This document shows positions 31,723 through 41,800 of a stretch of DNA of 59,913 bases, piece by piece. The position numbers and the translations under genes were made by a program. Within the stretch, counting starts at the first letter, position 1. Every line of letters starts with the position of its first letter. The stretch is from Hyphomicrobiales bacterium (GTDB lineage Bacteria; Pseudomonadota; Alphaproteobacteria; Rhizobiales; Xanthobacteraceae), in contig JACPOA010000018.1 of assembly GCA_016185205.1 (NCBI GenBank), forward strand, positions 1-59,913. The letters run 5' to 3'. The notes under the pieces were generated by a model, which was given only the letters and a program-made list of their open reading frames with translations, was not told the DNA's origin and did no database searches.

Positions 31723-32388
31723 TTGCGCCTCCTCGTCGTCGAGGACGACCCCGACCTCAATCGCCAGCTCACCACGGCGCTGACCGACGCCGGCTATGTC
31801 GTCGATCGCGCCTTCGACGGCGAGGAGGGCCATTATCTCGGCGAGTCGGAGCCCTATGACGCCGTCATCCTCGACATCGGCCTGCCCAAAATGGACGGCA
31901 TTTCGGTGCTGGAGTCCTGGCGGCGCGCCGGGCGCGCCATGCCGGTGCTCATGCTCACCGCCCGCGACCGCTGGAGCGACAAGGTGCAAGGCTTCGACGC
32001 CGGTGCCGACGACTATGTCGCCAAGCCGTTCCACCTGGAGGAGGTGCTTGCCCGCGTGCGCGCGCTGCTGCGCCGCTCGGTCGGCCACGCCAAGAGCGAA
32101 TTCGTGTGCGGGCCGGTGCGGCTCGATTCGCGCACCGGTCGCGTCGCGGTCGACGGCAATCCGGTCAAGCTCACCAGCCACGAATACCGGCTGCTCGCCT
32201 ATCTGATGCACCATGCCGGTCGCGTGGTGTCGCGCACCGAACTGGTCGAGCATCTCTATGACCAGGACTTCGACCGCGATTCCAACACCATCGAGGTGTT
32301 CGTCGGCCGCATCCGCAAGAAGCTCGGCGTCGACATCATCCAGACCGTACGCGGCCTCGGTTATCTGCTCAATGCGCCTGGCGCATGA
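31723..32388 (+). CDS. OmpR/PhoP-family response regulator
   Basis: A 221-residue regulator with an N-terminal receiver (acidic pocket VVEDDPD, phospho-acceptor Asp in ILDIGLPKMDG, Lys in YVAKPF) and a C-terminal winged helix (HEYRLLAYLMHHAGRVVSRT, TIEVFVGRIRKKLG). The start is TTG. The kinase gene follows 89 bp downstream, and the pair resembles PhoP/PhoQ of alphaproteobacteria, which often sense envelope or cation stress. Confidence 0.93.
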   Translation: MRLLVVEDDPDLNRQLTTALTDAGYVVDRAFDGEEGHYLGESEPYDAVILDIGLPKMDGISVLESWRRAGRAMPVLMLTARDRWSDKVQGFDAGADDYVAKPFHLEEVLARVRALLRRSVGHAKSEFVCGPVRLDSRTGRVAVDGNPVKLTSHEYRLLAYLMHHAGRVVSRTELVEHLYDQDFDRDSNTIEVFVGRIRKKLGVDIIQTVRGLGYLLNAPGA

Positions 32389-32431
32389 CCCCGAAAAGTG
32401 GGAACCGGTTTTCGGATAAGGTCATGCGCAA
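32382..32431. repeat. GCGCATGACC-type extragenic palindrome
   Basis: GCGCATGACCCCGAAAA and TTTTCGGATAAGGTCATGCGC form a compact stem-loop in the space between regulator and kinase, overlapping the regulator's last codons. Confidence 0.8.
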
Positions 32432-32476
32432 AAATGAAAATGTGAGGGCAGCACTGATTAGGCGGATTAGACTCTG

Positions 32477-33853
32477 ATGCGCGCCAACTCCCTCGCGCTG
32501 CGTCTGTTCCTGTCGGCCACCGCCTGGGCGGTCGTCATCCTGCTGATCACCGGCGTGGTGCTGTCATCGCTCTATCGCCAGGCGGTGGAACGCGCCTTCG
32601 ACCGCCGGCTCGGCGTCTATCTGCGCACGCTGGTAGCCGATGTCGCCTCGCCCGACGAGGCGGGCGACAAGTTTCCGCAGTCGCTCGGCGAGCCTTTGTT
32701 CGAGCTGCCGCTGTCGGGCTGGTACTGGCAGGTGACGCGGCTCGATCCCGGCAAGACGGATGTGCGCGCTTCCCGCTCGCTGTGGGACGGAGGCTTGCCG
32801 CATTTGCAGGACTACGGCATCGCCGCCGGGCCGAACGGGTCGCGCGAAGGCTATGTGCCCGGGCCCGAGGAGCAGCGGCTGCGGCTGGTGGAACGCAATA
32901 TCGATCTTGGCGACGAGGGTCACTATCTCGTCGCGGTCGCCGGCGATGCGGCCGAGATCGCCGATGAAACGCGCTCCTTCGACCAGGCGCTGGTCATCAC
33001 GTTTTCGATCCTCGCGGCGGTGCTGCTGCTGACCACCATGTTCCAGGTGCGCTTCGGGCTCGCCCCGCTCAAGCGCATCAGCGACAGTCTGGCCGCCATC
33101 CGTTCCGGCAGCGCCGAGCGGCTCGCCGGAAAATTCCCCGAAGAGATCGCGCCGCTGGCGCGCGAGACCAATGCGCTGATCGAGGCCAACAAGGAAATCG
33201 TCGAGCGCGCCCGCACCCATGTCGGCAATCTCGCGCATGCCTTGAAGACGCCGCTGTCGGTGATGGTGAACGAAGCCACCGCGCGCGGGTCCGAGCCGTT
33301 CGCGCTCAAGGTGCTGGAACAGGCCGACATCATGCGCGACCAGGTCGCCCGCCATCTCGAGCGGGCGCATCTGGCGGCGCGCCTGACGGTGGTCGGCTCG
33401 GTCACCGACGTGGCGCCGGTGGTTACGGCGCTGGCGCGCACCATGGAAAAAATCCATCGCGACAAAAACGTTGCCATCGAAGTGCATTGCGACGAGCAGG
33501 CGCGCTTCCGCGGCGAACGGCCCGATCTCGAAGAGATGATCGGAAACCTGGTGGACAATGCCTGCAAGTGGGCTTCGTCTCGCGTCGCCATCGAAGTGGT
33601 GCGCGAGCGCCCCGATGCGGCGAGCGAGCGCCAAGTGGTGCGCATTGTGGTCGACGACGACGGCCGCGGGCTGTCGCCGTCCGAGCGTGAGCAGGTGGCC
33701 AAGCGCGGGCAGCGGCTGGACGAGACCAAGCCGGGCTCCGGCCTGGGGCTCTCCATCGTGGTCGAACTGGCCAGCCTCTATGGCGGTGGGTTGACGCTCG
33801 GCACCGCGCCGCTCGGCGGCCTGCGCGCCGAACTGGTGCTGCCGGCGGGCTAG
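32477..33853 (+). CDS. PhoQ-like sensor histidine kinase
   Basis: A 458-residue kinase with a first membrane segment (about 12-34, FLSATAWAVVILLITGVVLS), a periplasmic sensor domain (about 40-170), and a second membrane segment (about 172-194). HAMP follows, then the H box NLAHALKTPLSV with the phospho-His, and the ATPase boxes (MIGNLVDNACKWA; VDDDGRGLSPSER; GSGLGLSIV). It should phosphorylate the regulator at 31723. Confidence 0.93.
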   Translation: MRANSLALRLFLSATAWAVVILLITGVVLSSLYRQAVERAFDRRLGVYLRTLVADVASPDEAGDKFPQSLGEPLFELPLSGWYWQVTRLDPGKTDVRASRSLWDGGLPHLQDYGIAAGPNGSREGYVPGPEEQRLRLVERNIDLGDEGHYLVAVAGDAAEIADETRSFDQALVITFSILAAVLLLTTMFQVRFGLAPLKRISDSLAAIRSGSAERLAGKFPEEIAPLARETNALIEANKEIVERARTHVGNLAHALKTPLSVMVNEATARGSEPFALKVLEQADIMRDQVARHLERAHLAARLTVVGSVTDVAPVVTALARTMEKIHRDKNVAIEVHCDEQARFRGERPDLEEMIGNLVDNACKWASSRVAIEVVRERPDAASERQVVRIVVDDDGRGLSPSEREQVAKRGQRLDETKPGSGLGLSIVVELASLYGGGLTLGTAPLGGLRAELVLPAG

Positions 33854-33985
33854 CAAACAGCGCTAAAACCGGCCTAAGCCGCCATTTTGCCTGAATCCTC
33901 CGGTCTCGATAGACTGATTGTTCCGTCAGGCTTGTGGTCAGCCTTGGCGGGTCGGTCTCAACGTCATCGATTTTCGGGGGTCGAA

Positions 33986-34489
33986 ATGTCCGAGTCCAAA
34001 TTCGTCGCCAAGTTTGCAGCTTTGGCTGTCATCGGCCTCTCGCTCGGCGCCTGCGCCGGCGATCCGGAATCCGGCCGTGGCCCGAAAGAGGGCACCGGCA
34101 CGCTGCTCGGCGCCGGCACCGGCGCACTGCTCGGCGCCGCGGTCGCCGGCGGCGGCACCGGCAATCGGCTGGCCGGCGCCGCGGTTGGCGGTCTGCTCGG
34201 CGGTTTGATCGGTAATCGCATCGGCGCGGCGCTGGACGACGAGGACAAGGAGCGCGCCTATGCCGCGCAGCTGGACGCGCTCGAGCGCGGTCAGTCGGGC
34301 GCTCCGGTGTCGTGGAAGAATCCCGACTCCGGCCGCTACGGCACAATCGTGCCCGGTCCGGCCTACCAAGAGGCGGCCGGCCGTAATTGCCGGTCGTTTA
34401 CCCACACCATCTATATCGACGGCCGGCCGCAGACCGCCCGCGGCACCGCTTGCCGCAACCCGGACGGAACCTGGACTACGATCGGCTAA
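33986..34489 (+). CDS. Glycine-zipper outer-membrane lipoprotein, 17-kDa surface antigen-like
   Basis: A 167-residue protein with a lipoprotein signal (VIGLSLGACAGD, lipidated Cys at the lipobox LGAC). A Gly-rich double hairpin zipper follows (LLGAGTGALLGAAVAGGGTG, GGLLGGLIGNRIG), then a C-terminal domain with RNCRSFTHTIYIDGRPQTA and GTACRNPDGTW. This layout is the 17-kDa/RT0821-type surface antigen family found in alphaproteobacterial outer membranes. I used the ATG at 33986, which begins the signal peptide. Confidence 0.88.
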   Translation: MSESKFVAKFAALAVIGLSLGACAGDPESGRGPKEGTGTLLGAGTGALLGAAVAGGGTGNRLAGAAVGGLLGGLIGNRIGAALDDEDKERAYAAQLDALERGQSGAPVSWKNPDSGRYGTIVPGPAYQEAAGRNCRSFTHTIYIDGRPQTARGTACRNPDGTWTTIG

Positions 34490-34706
34490 GGTGACGCCGC
34501 TCGCGTCGAACAACTCCGCAGCTTCGACTTTGGTCGCGCCCCGCGCCCGCGGCGCCTTGATTAATCTATTGATTTTATAAAGCTATTCGCTTTCCCACCT
34601 TACAAAAGTTTAATCCCCCCGACAGGACGCTGTAAGGCTCATCACCCCATCTTCCGGTTCGAAACGGCGTGCCCCCCGCACGTCCACGAATCCCGATGGA
34701 GATTTC

Positions 34707-36266
34707 ATGATGAACCCGAGCGTCATTCCCGCTCCCAACTCCCCCAAAAAGTCGCGCGTGCTCTCAGCGCGCCGCGTCATCCTGCTCGCCACCACCATCG
34801 CCAGCCTCGGCGTCGGCGCGCTCATTGTCGTCCCTGGCCTCAATTTGCCGAACGGCTATCCGGGAGCGCTCGCGCAGAATCTGACCGAGCAGGCGCGCAA
34901 GCTGCAGGCTCCGGTCGGCTTTGCCGACATCGTCGAGAAGGTCAAACCGGCGGTGATCTCCGTCCGCGTCAAGATGGACGGCGGCGCGCAAACCTCCGGT
35001 CTCGGCGGCGAGAACATGGAAAACGTTCCACCGGGTCTGCGGGAATTCTTCCGTCGCTTCGGCATGCCCGATGGCCAGAACGGTCCGGGCGGAATGCCGC
35101 GTGGCCACGGCCGTGGCCTCATCACCGGCCAAGGCTCCGGCTTCTTTATTTCCGCCGACGGCTATGCGGTGACCAATAACCACGTGGTCGACAAGGCCGA
35201 CACCGTCCAGATCACCACCGACGACGGCAAGACCCACAACGCCAAAGTCATCGGCGCCGATCCGCGCACCGATCTTGCGCTGATCAAAGTCGACAACGGT
35301 CCGTTCCCCTATGTGAAGCTGTCCGACAAATCCCCGCGCATCGGCGACTGGGTGCTCGCGGTCGGCAATCCGTTCGGCCTCGGCGGCACCGTCACCGCCG
35401 GTATCGTCTCCGCGCGCGGTCGCGACATCGGCGCGGGCGCCTATGACGACTTCATCCAGATTGACGCGCCGGTGAACAAGGGCAATTCCGGCGGACCTAC
35501 GTTTGACACCGAAGGCAATGTAATCGGCGTCAACACGGCGATCTTCTCGCCGTCCGGCGGCTCGGTCGGCATCGCCTTCGCGATTCCCGCCGACACCGTC
35601 ACCAGCGTCATCAATCAGCTCAAGGAGCGCGGCTCGGTGACGCGCGGCTGGATCGGCGTTCAGATCCAACCGGTGTCGCAGGACATCGCCGACAGCCTTG
35701 GCCTCAAGAAGGCGGAAGGCGCGTTGGTCGCCGAGCCGCAGAAGGACGGTCCGGCGGCGAAAGCCGGCATCGAAGCCGGCGACGTCATCATTGCGGTCAA
35801 TGGCCAACCGGTGAAGGATGCCCGCGATCTCGCCAAGAAGATCGGCGCGCTGGCTCCGAAAACCAACGTCAAGCTCACGGTCCTGCACAAAGGCTCCGAA
35901 AAAACCATCAGCTTGACGCTCGGTGAACTGCCGAACGCCAAGGAGGCGCGCGCGACTTCCGAAGACAGCGACGGTAGCGCCGATCTCGGCAAGCTCGGTC
36001 TCACGCTCGCTCCCGCCGCCCGCGTCGCGGGTGCCGGCGCGCAAGGCGTGGTGATCACCGGCGTCGACGCCTCCGGCGCTGCCGCCGACCGCGGCTTCTC
36101 GACCGGCGATGTGATTCTCGAAGTCGCCGGCAAATCGGTTTCCACGCCCGCCGACGTGCGCACGGTCATCGCCAGCGCCCGTTCGGAAGGCAAGCGCAGC
36201 GTGCTGTTGCGGGTGAAATCGGGTGACAACACCCGCTTCGTCGCCCTGCCGGTGGGTCGCGGCTAA
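34707..36266 (+). CDS. DegP/HtrA-like periplasmic serine protease (Do family)
   Basis: A 519-residue protein: an N-terminal hydrophobic segment (about 22-45, RVILLATTIASLGVGALIVV), a trypsin-like domain with the triad His in TNNHVVDKAD, Asp in DLALIKVD and Ser in KGNSGGPTFD, and two PDZ domains (GWIGVQIQPVSQ...; the second from about LGLTLAPAARVAGAG). It degrades or refolds damaged envelope proteins. GGAG precedes the ATG. Downstream lie a two-component system and glnE, an order familiar in Rhizobiales. Confidence 0.94.
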   Translation: MMNPSVIPAPNSPKKSRVLSARRVILLATTIASLGVGALIVVPGLNLPNGYPGALAQNLTEQARKLQAPVGFADIVEKVKPAVISVRVKMDGGAQTSGLGGENMENVPPGLREFFRRFGMPDGQNGPGGMPRGHGRGLITGQGSGFFISADGYAVTNNHVVDKADTVQITTDDGKTHNAKVIGADPRTDLALIKVDNGPFPYVKLSDKSPRIGDWVLAVGNPFGLGGTVTAGIVSARGRDIGAGAYDDFIQIDAPVNKGNSGGPTFDTEGNVIGVNTAIFSPSGGSVGIAFAIPADTVTSVINQLKERGSVTRGWIGVQIQPVSQDIADSLGLKKAEGALVAEPQKDGPAAKAGIEAGDVIIAVNGQPVKDARDLAKKIGALAPKTNVKLTVLHKGSEKTISLTLGELPNAKEARATSEDSDGSADLGKLGLTLAPAARVAGAGAQGVVITGVDASGAAADRGFSTGDVILEVAGKSVSTPADVRTVIASARSEGKRSVLLRVKSGDNTRFVALPVGRG

Positions 36267-36388
36267 CGCGCATGATCCCGAAAAGCTTGTCCTCGGACTT
36301 GATCCGTGGATGGGTACCGGTTTCCCGCCTTCGCGAAGCCCGCTTCGGCGGGCGAAGGAAGGTCGGAAAAGATCATGCGCAAGGAAGT
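36267..36388. repeat. GCGCATGATC-type extragenic palindrome, expanded
   Basis: CGCATGATCCCGAAAAGC begins and GGAAAAGATCATGCGC ends this third copy, which contains an extra internal hairpin (CTTCGCGAAGCCCGCTTCGG...). It begins directly after the protease stop. Confidence 0.75.
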
Positions 36389-36554
36389 TTAAATTTGGGG
36401 ACGTCCTACCGGCATCCGTCGCCCCCGCCGGTGGTTCGACCTCAACGGGGCGGGCCTTGTGCCCGTCCCGGCAAATTCCGGACTGCGGTTACGTCCGCCG
36501 TCCGTTCCGAACTCCAACCCTGGCATACGTCGCCCCCGCTGGGGTGGGGTCGTT

Positions 36555-36587
36555 GAGGGGGTGGCGGGCCAATCCCGCCACCCCCTC
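36555..36587 (+). terminator. Terminator-like perfect hairpin
   Basis: GAGGGGGTGGCGGG and CCCGCCACCCCCTC form a perfect 14-bp stem with a 5-base loop. The rest of 36389-36736 is a G+C-rich spacer with repeated CGCCCCCGC/GGG tracts and no convincing gene. There is no T tract, so termination is only likely. Confidence 0.55.
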
Positions 36588-36736
36588 GTGTACGGAAGGG
36601 GGCAAGCATGGCCAGGCCGGGGATTGGCCGGCGGCCGATTTAGCTGGATTTGGTGACACCGATGCCCACTTATGCGGATATTCACGGGGCTAGCGTCGCC
36701 GGCCGGATGGCCGATGCGCAACCGGATCGGGTCACC

Positions 36737-37417
36737 ATGCGCCTTCTGATCATCGAGGACGACCGCGACGCCGCCGACTATCTGGTCAAGGCATTCCGCG
36801 AGGTCGGCCATGTCGCCGATGCCGCCCACGACGGCGAGGACGGCCTGGCGATGGCGCTCGACGGCCAATACGACGTGCTCATCGTCGACCGTATGCTGCC
36901 TAAGCGCGACGGGCTGTCGCTGATCGGCACCCTGCGCGGCAAAGGCATCGAGACGCCCGCGCTCATTCTGTCCGCGCTCGGCCAGGTCGACGACCGGGTC
37001 AAAGGCCTGCGTGCCGGTGGCGACGACTATCTGCCCAAGCCCTATGCATTCTCCGAACTGCTGGCGCGTATCGAGGTGCTGGCGCGCCGCCGCGGGGCTC
37101 GCCACGAGGAAACCGTGCTGCATGTCGGTGATCTCGTGCTCGACCGGCTGTCGCACGAAGTCCGCCGGGGAAACGAGGAGATTTCGCTGCAACCGCGCGA
37201 ATTCCGCCTGCTGGAATACCTGATGCAGCATGCCGGGCAGGTGGTGACCCGCACCATGCTGCTGGAGAGCGTGTGGGACTACCATTTCGACCCGCAAACC
37301 AACGTGATCGACGTGCACATCTCGCGCTTGCGCTCGAAAATCGATAAAGGATTCTCCCAGCCGCTTCTGCACACCATCCGCGGCGCGGGATACATGATAC
37401 GTGACGGCGCTCGGTAA
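36737..37417 (+). CDS. OmpR-family response regulator, second two-component system
   Basis: A 226-residue regulator: receiver domain (IIEDDRDAADYL, Asp in LIVDRMLPKRDG, Lys in YLPKPYAF) and winged helix (QPREFRLLEYLMQHAGQVVT, NVIDVHISRLRSKID). The frame is open upstream to 36650, but receiver homology starts at MRLLIIEDD, so I chose 36737. Its end overlaps the kinase start by 17 bases, so the two are co-translated. Confidence 0.93.
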   Translation: MRLLIIEDDRDAADYLVKAFREVGHVADAAHDGEDGLAMALDGQYDVLIVDRMLPKRDGLSLIGTLRGKGIETPALILSALGQVDDRVKGLRAGGDDYLPKPYAFSELLARIEVLARRRGARHEETVLHVGDLVLDRLSHEVRRGNEEISLQPREFRLLEYLMQHAGQVVTRTMLLESVWDYHFDPQTNVIDVHISRLRSKIDKGFSQPLLHTIRGAGYMIRDGAR

Positions 37418-38825
37418 GCTTTTCCGCACCACCACGTTCAAGCTGACGCTGGTCTATTTGACCGTGTTCGCGATGTTCGCGGCGTTCCTGCTCGGCTATT
37501 TCGCTCTCAACACCCGCCGCCTGATCGACGAACAGATCACCGATACCGTCAATGCCGAGATTACCGGTTTGTCGGAGCAATACAGCCAAGGCGGCATCCG
37601 GCGGCTCGTGATCGCGGTCGATGCGCGCGCCCGCCGTCCGGGTTCGAGCCTCTATCTCGTGACGACATTCACCGGCGAGGCGCTGGCCGGCAATGTCACG
37701 GCACTGCAGCCGGGCATTATCGACAAACCAGGCTGGGCTCAGACCGTTTACCGCCGGCTCGACGAATCCGAAGTCCGCGAGCATGTCGAACACCAGGCGC
37801 TGGTGCGGGTATTCCAACTGCCGGGCGGCTTCCGCCTGCTGGTCGGCCGCGATCTCGACGAGCGCGAGCGGCTCTATCACATCGTGCTCGCTGCCGGACG
37901 CTGGTCGATCGCCATCGTGATCGTGCTGGGCCTGGCCGGCGGCCTGTTCGTCACCCGCCGCGTGCTGCGCCGCGTCGATGCGATGACGGAAACCACCCGC
38001 ACCATCATGGGCGGCGATCTCGGTGGGCGGCTGCCGGTCGCCGGCACCGGCGACGAGCTCGACCGGCTCGCGGAAAACCTCAATGTCATGCTCGAGCGCA
38101 TCGAGGCGCTGATGCGCGGCTTGAAGGAGGTCTCCGACAATATCGCGCACGATCTCAAGACACCGCTGACGCGTTTGCGCAATCGTTGCGAGCAGGCGTT
38201 GCGCACGTCCAGCTCCGAGACCGAATACCGCGCCGCGCTCGAGGCGACAATCGGGGAATCCGACAATCTGATCGCGACCTTCAACGCGCTGCTGATGATC
38301 GCGCGCGCGGAATCCGGCCAGGCGCGCGGCGATATGAAGGAGTTCGATGCCGCCGAGATCGCGCACGACGTTTGCGAGCTGTACGAGCCGCTGGCCGAGG
38401 AGAAGGGCATCGCGCTCAAAGTGGAGGCCGACACGGCGGCGCCGGTCAACGGCAATCGCGAGCTGGTGAGCCAGGCGCTCGCCAATCTGGTCGACAACGC
38501 CATCAAATATGCCGAGCCAGTCGACAAGGCGGTGAACGGCGTGGCGCCGGAAATCGTCGTGCGCGCTCTCAGCGAAGGCGACCACATCCTGCTCACGGTC
38601 GCCGACAGCGGGCCGGGCATTCCTGAGTCCGACCGCGCTCGCGCCGTGGAACGGTTCGTGCGGCTCGAGCAGAGCCGTTCGCAACCGGGCTCGGGGCTGG
38701 GCTTGAGTCTGGCCTCGGCGGTGGCGCGGCTGCATGGCGGCGAATTGACGCTGGAGGATAATCACCCGGGCTTGAAGAGCATCATTGCCTTGCCACGGGG
38801 AGGCCCGCTACAGAATGCGGGATGA
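37401..38825 (+). CDS. Sensor histidine kinase, second two-component system
   Basis: A 474-residue kinase with a GTG start. Membrane segments lie at about 15-37 (LTLVYLTVFAMFAAFLLGYF) and 168-190 (IAIVIVLGLAGGLFVTRRVL), with a periplasmic domain between. HAMP, the H box VSDNIAHDLKTPLTRLR and ATPase motifs (ALANLVDNAIKYA; VADSGPGIPESD; GSGLGLSLA) follow. Its stop overlaps the glnE start (ATGA), an unusually tight link between a sensor and a nitrogen-control enzyme gene. Confidence 0.93.
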   Translation: MTALGKLFRTTTFKLTLVYLTVFAMFAAFLLGYFALNTRRLIDEQITDTVNAEITGLSEQYSQGGIRRLVIAVDARARRPGSSLYLVTTFTGEALAGNVTALQPGIIDKPGWAQTVYRRLDESEVREHVEHQALVRVFQLPGGFRLLVGRDLDERERLYHIVLAAGRWSIAIVIVLGLAGGLFVTRRVLRRVDAMTETTRTIMGGDLGGRLPVAGTGDELDRLAENLNVMLERIEALMRGLKEVSDNIAHDLKTPLTRLRNRCEQALRTSSSETEYRAALEATIGESDNLIATFNALLMIARAESGQARGDMKEFDAAEIAHDVCELYEPLAEEKGIALKVEADTAAPVNGNRELVSQALANLVDNAIKYAEPVDKAVNGVAPEIVVRALSEGDHILLTVADSGPGIPESDRARAVERFVRLEQSRSQPGSGLGLSLASAVARLHGGELTLEDNHPGLKSIIALPRGGPLQNAG

Positions 38826-41800
38826 GGCCGCCCGCCAAGAAGAAAGCTGTCGCCAAGAAGGCCGCTGCTAAGAAAGCCGTGCGCAGGCCGGCCATGAGCC
38901 GCAAAGCTTTGGGTGCCAAATCCGGCGGTAGCAACGTGTTGCCCAAAGCCGGTGGCGCCACGCTGGCCGGCCGGATTGTCACGGCGCCGCAACTGGTTGA
39001 CTCGAAAGCCGCGCGTGCGCGCGTGACCGAGTGGCTGGCCGGCCTGCCGGCGGGGGAGGCCAAGCCGCTGAAAGCACGCCTTGTCGACCATAATACCGTC
39101 AATACGCTGCTGGCGAGCCTGGCGGAAAACTCACCCTATCTGTGGGAGCTGGCCAGCCACGAGCCGCAACGCCTGCTGCGTCTGCTCGATTGCGATCCCG
39201 ACCGGCATCTCGCCGGTCTGCTCGCCGAGCATGGCCGCGCCGCCGCGACGACCGCCGACGAGACGCAAGCCATGCGGCTGCTGCGCCGCATGAAAGCCGA
39301 GGCCGCGCTGCTGATCGCGCTCGCCGATATCGGCGGCGTCTGGCCGGTGATGCGGGCGGCGCGCGCTCTCTCTGAACTGGCCGATAGCGCGGTCGATGCC
39401 GCCGCCCGTTTCGTGCTGGCCGATGCCGCGCGCGCCGGCCGCTTGACGCCGAAAGACAAGACGCAGCCGCAGCTCGGCAGCGGCTACATCGTGCTGGCGA
39501 TGGGCAAGATGGGGGCGTTCGAACTCAACTATTCGAGCGATATCGATCTCATCGTGTTCTACGATTCCGCAGCGCCGGCTCTGCCGGCGGATGCGGCGCC
39601 GGCGGCCTTGTTCGTGCGGCTCACCCAGCGGCTGGTGAAACTGCTGCAAGAGCGCACCGCCGACGGCTACGTGTTCCGCACCGATCTGCGGTTGCGCCCC
39701 GATCCGGCCTCGACTGCGATCGCGATTTCGACGGCGGCGGCGGTGTCCTATTACGAAAGCGCCGGGCAGAACTGGGAACGCGCCGCCATGATCAAGGCGC
39801 GCGCCTGTGCCGGCGACATCGCGGCGGGCGAGGCGATCCTCAACGGTCTGGCGCCGTTCGTCTGGCGTAAATATCTCGACTTCGTCGCCCTGGCCGACGT
39901 GCACGCCATGAAGCGGCAGATCAACGCCTATCGCGGTCACGGCGCGATCGCGGTCGAGGGCCACAATATCAAGCTCGGCCGCGGCGGCATCCGCGAGATC
40001 GAGTTCTTCGCCCAGACCCAGCAATTGATCGCGGGCGGCCGCAATCCGGCCTTGCGCGACCGCGACACGCTCACCACCCTCGACAAACTGGAGCAAGATC
40101 TCTGGATCGACGCGGGCGCGCGCGACGACATGAAGGCGGCCTATTGCTTCCTGCGCACGGTCGAGCACCGGCTGCAGATGATGAACGACGAGCAGACGCA
40201 AACTCTGCCGGCCGAGCGCGCAGACCTCGAACGCTTCGCGCGCTTTCTGGGCTTCGCGGATCGCGACGCCTTCGCCACGGTCCTGCTCGGTCATCTCGAG
40301 AAGGTGCAGCACTATTATGCGCGCCTGTTCGAAAAGGCGCCCAGTGCCGACCGGCCGGCGCTGCTGTTTCCGGGTGATGCCGACGACCACAAGACGCTCG
40401 ATCGGCTGTCCGAACTGGGCTTCCGGGCGCCGCTGGAAGCCTCGAGTATCGTGCGCCAGTGGCTTGCCGGCGCGCATCGCTCGCTCAAGGGCGACGCCGC
40501 GCGCGAGCACTTGCGCGAGTTGCTGCCGGTCTTGCTCGAGCATCTGGCGCGAACCGATAATCCCGGCGCCTCATTGGTGTTGTTCGATCGATTCCTCGCC
40601 AATCTGCTCGGCGCGGCGCGCCTGCTGTCGCTGCTGCGGCAAAAGCCCGACCTGATCGCACTGATCACATTGATCCTCGGCACCGCCCCGCGGCTCGCCG
40701 ACACGCTGGCGCGCAATCCGCAGGTCATGGACGCGTTGGTCGATCCGAGCTTCTTCGGCAGCTTGCCGGACGATGACGAACTTGGGCGCCGGCTCAACGC
40801 CGCGCTCGCGCAGTCGCGCTATGACGAGGACCTGCTCGAACGCATTCGCATGTTCGGGTTGGAATACATGTTCCTGATCGGCGTGCGGATTTTGTCCGGC
40901 ACGGTGACGGCGCGGCAGGCCGGCGAGGCCTTCGCGCGGCTGGCCGACGCGGTGATTCGCGCGGTGCATGGCGCGGTCGCCGACAATTTCGCCGCCACGC
41001 ACGGCCATATGCGCGACGAGGAAACCGCCGTGCTCGCCATGGGCAAACTGGGCGGCCGTGAGATGACCGCGACCTCCGATCTCGACTTGATCCTGGTCTA
41101 CGACTTCGACGGCCAACATCCCGAATCGGATGGCAGGCGCTCGCTGTACGGCGCGCAATATTTCGCGCGTCTCACCCAGCGGCTGATCAACGCGCTGACC
41201 GCGCAGACCAATTACGGCGCGCTCTACGATGTCGACATGCGGCTGCGCCCGTCCGGCCGCGCCGGGCCGCTGGCGACCCAGATCGGCGGCTTTACCAGCT
41301 ATCAGGAGACCGAGGCCTGGACCTGGGAGCACATGGCGCTCACCCGCGCGCGGGTGGTGTCGGCGTCGCCGGTCTTCGGTGCGCGCGTGGAGCGTGTCAT
41401 CCACGGCATCTTGCAGCGGCCGCGCGACGCCGCTCTGATCGCCGGCGACGTGGTGGAAATGCGCGCGGCGATCGCCAAGGAAAAGGGCGACGGCGAACGC
41501 TGGGACCTCAAATACGTCGCCGGCGGACTGGTCGACCTGGAATTCATCGCACAATATTTGCAGCTCGTGCACGCCCACCGGCTGCCCGATATCCTCGATA
41601 CCTCAACCGCTCGCGTGCTCGACAAGGCCTGGGCGTTGCGCGTGCTGGCGGTCGAGGATGCCGAAATCCTGCGTCCGGCGGTGCAGCTCTATCACGACCT
41701 CACGCAGATCCTGCGGCTGTGTCTGGGCGGTCCGTTCGATGCCAAGACTGCGGGCGCCGGGCTGCTACGGCTGCTGGCGCGCGCCGCCGACGTGCCGGAT

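Noticed and set aside
32564-33856. 430-codon open frame antisense to the PhoQ-like kinase
   Set aside because: Arg/His/Gln-rich composition typical of antisense frames in GC-rich DNA; the sense strand encodes a full kinase.
31625-36388. CRISPR-like repeats (three GCGCATGATC elements)
   Set aside because: They are dispersed palindromes kilobases apart with no regular spacers.
39131-40543. 470-codon open frame antisense to glnE
   Set aside because: The sense strand encodes both GlnE nucleotidyltransferase motifs; the antisense product has no recognisable motif.
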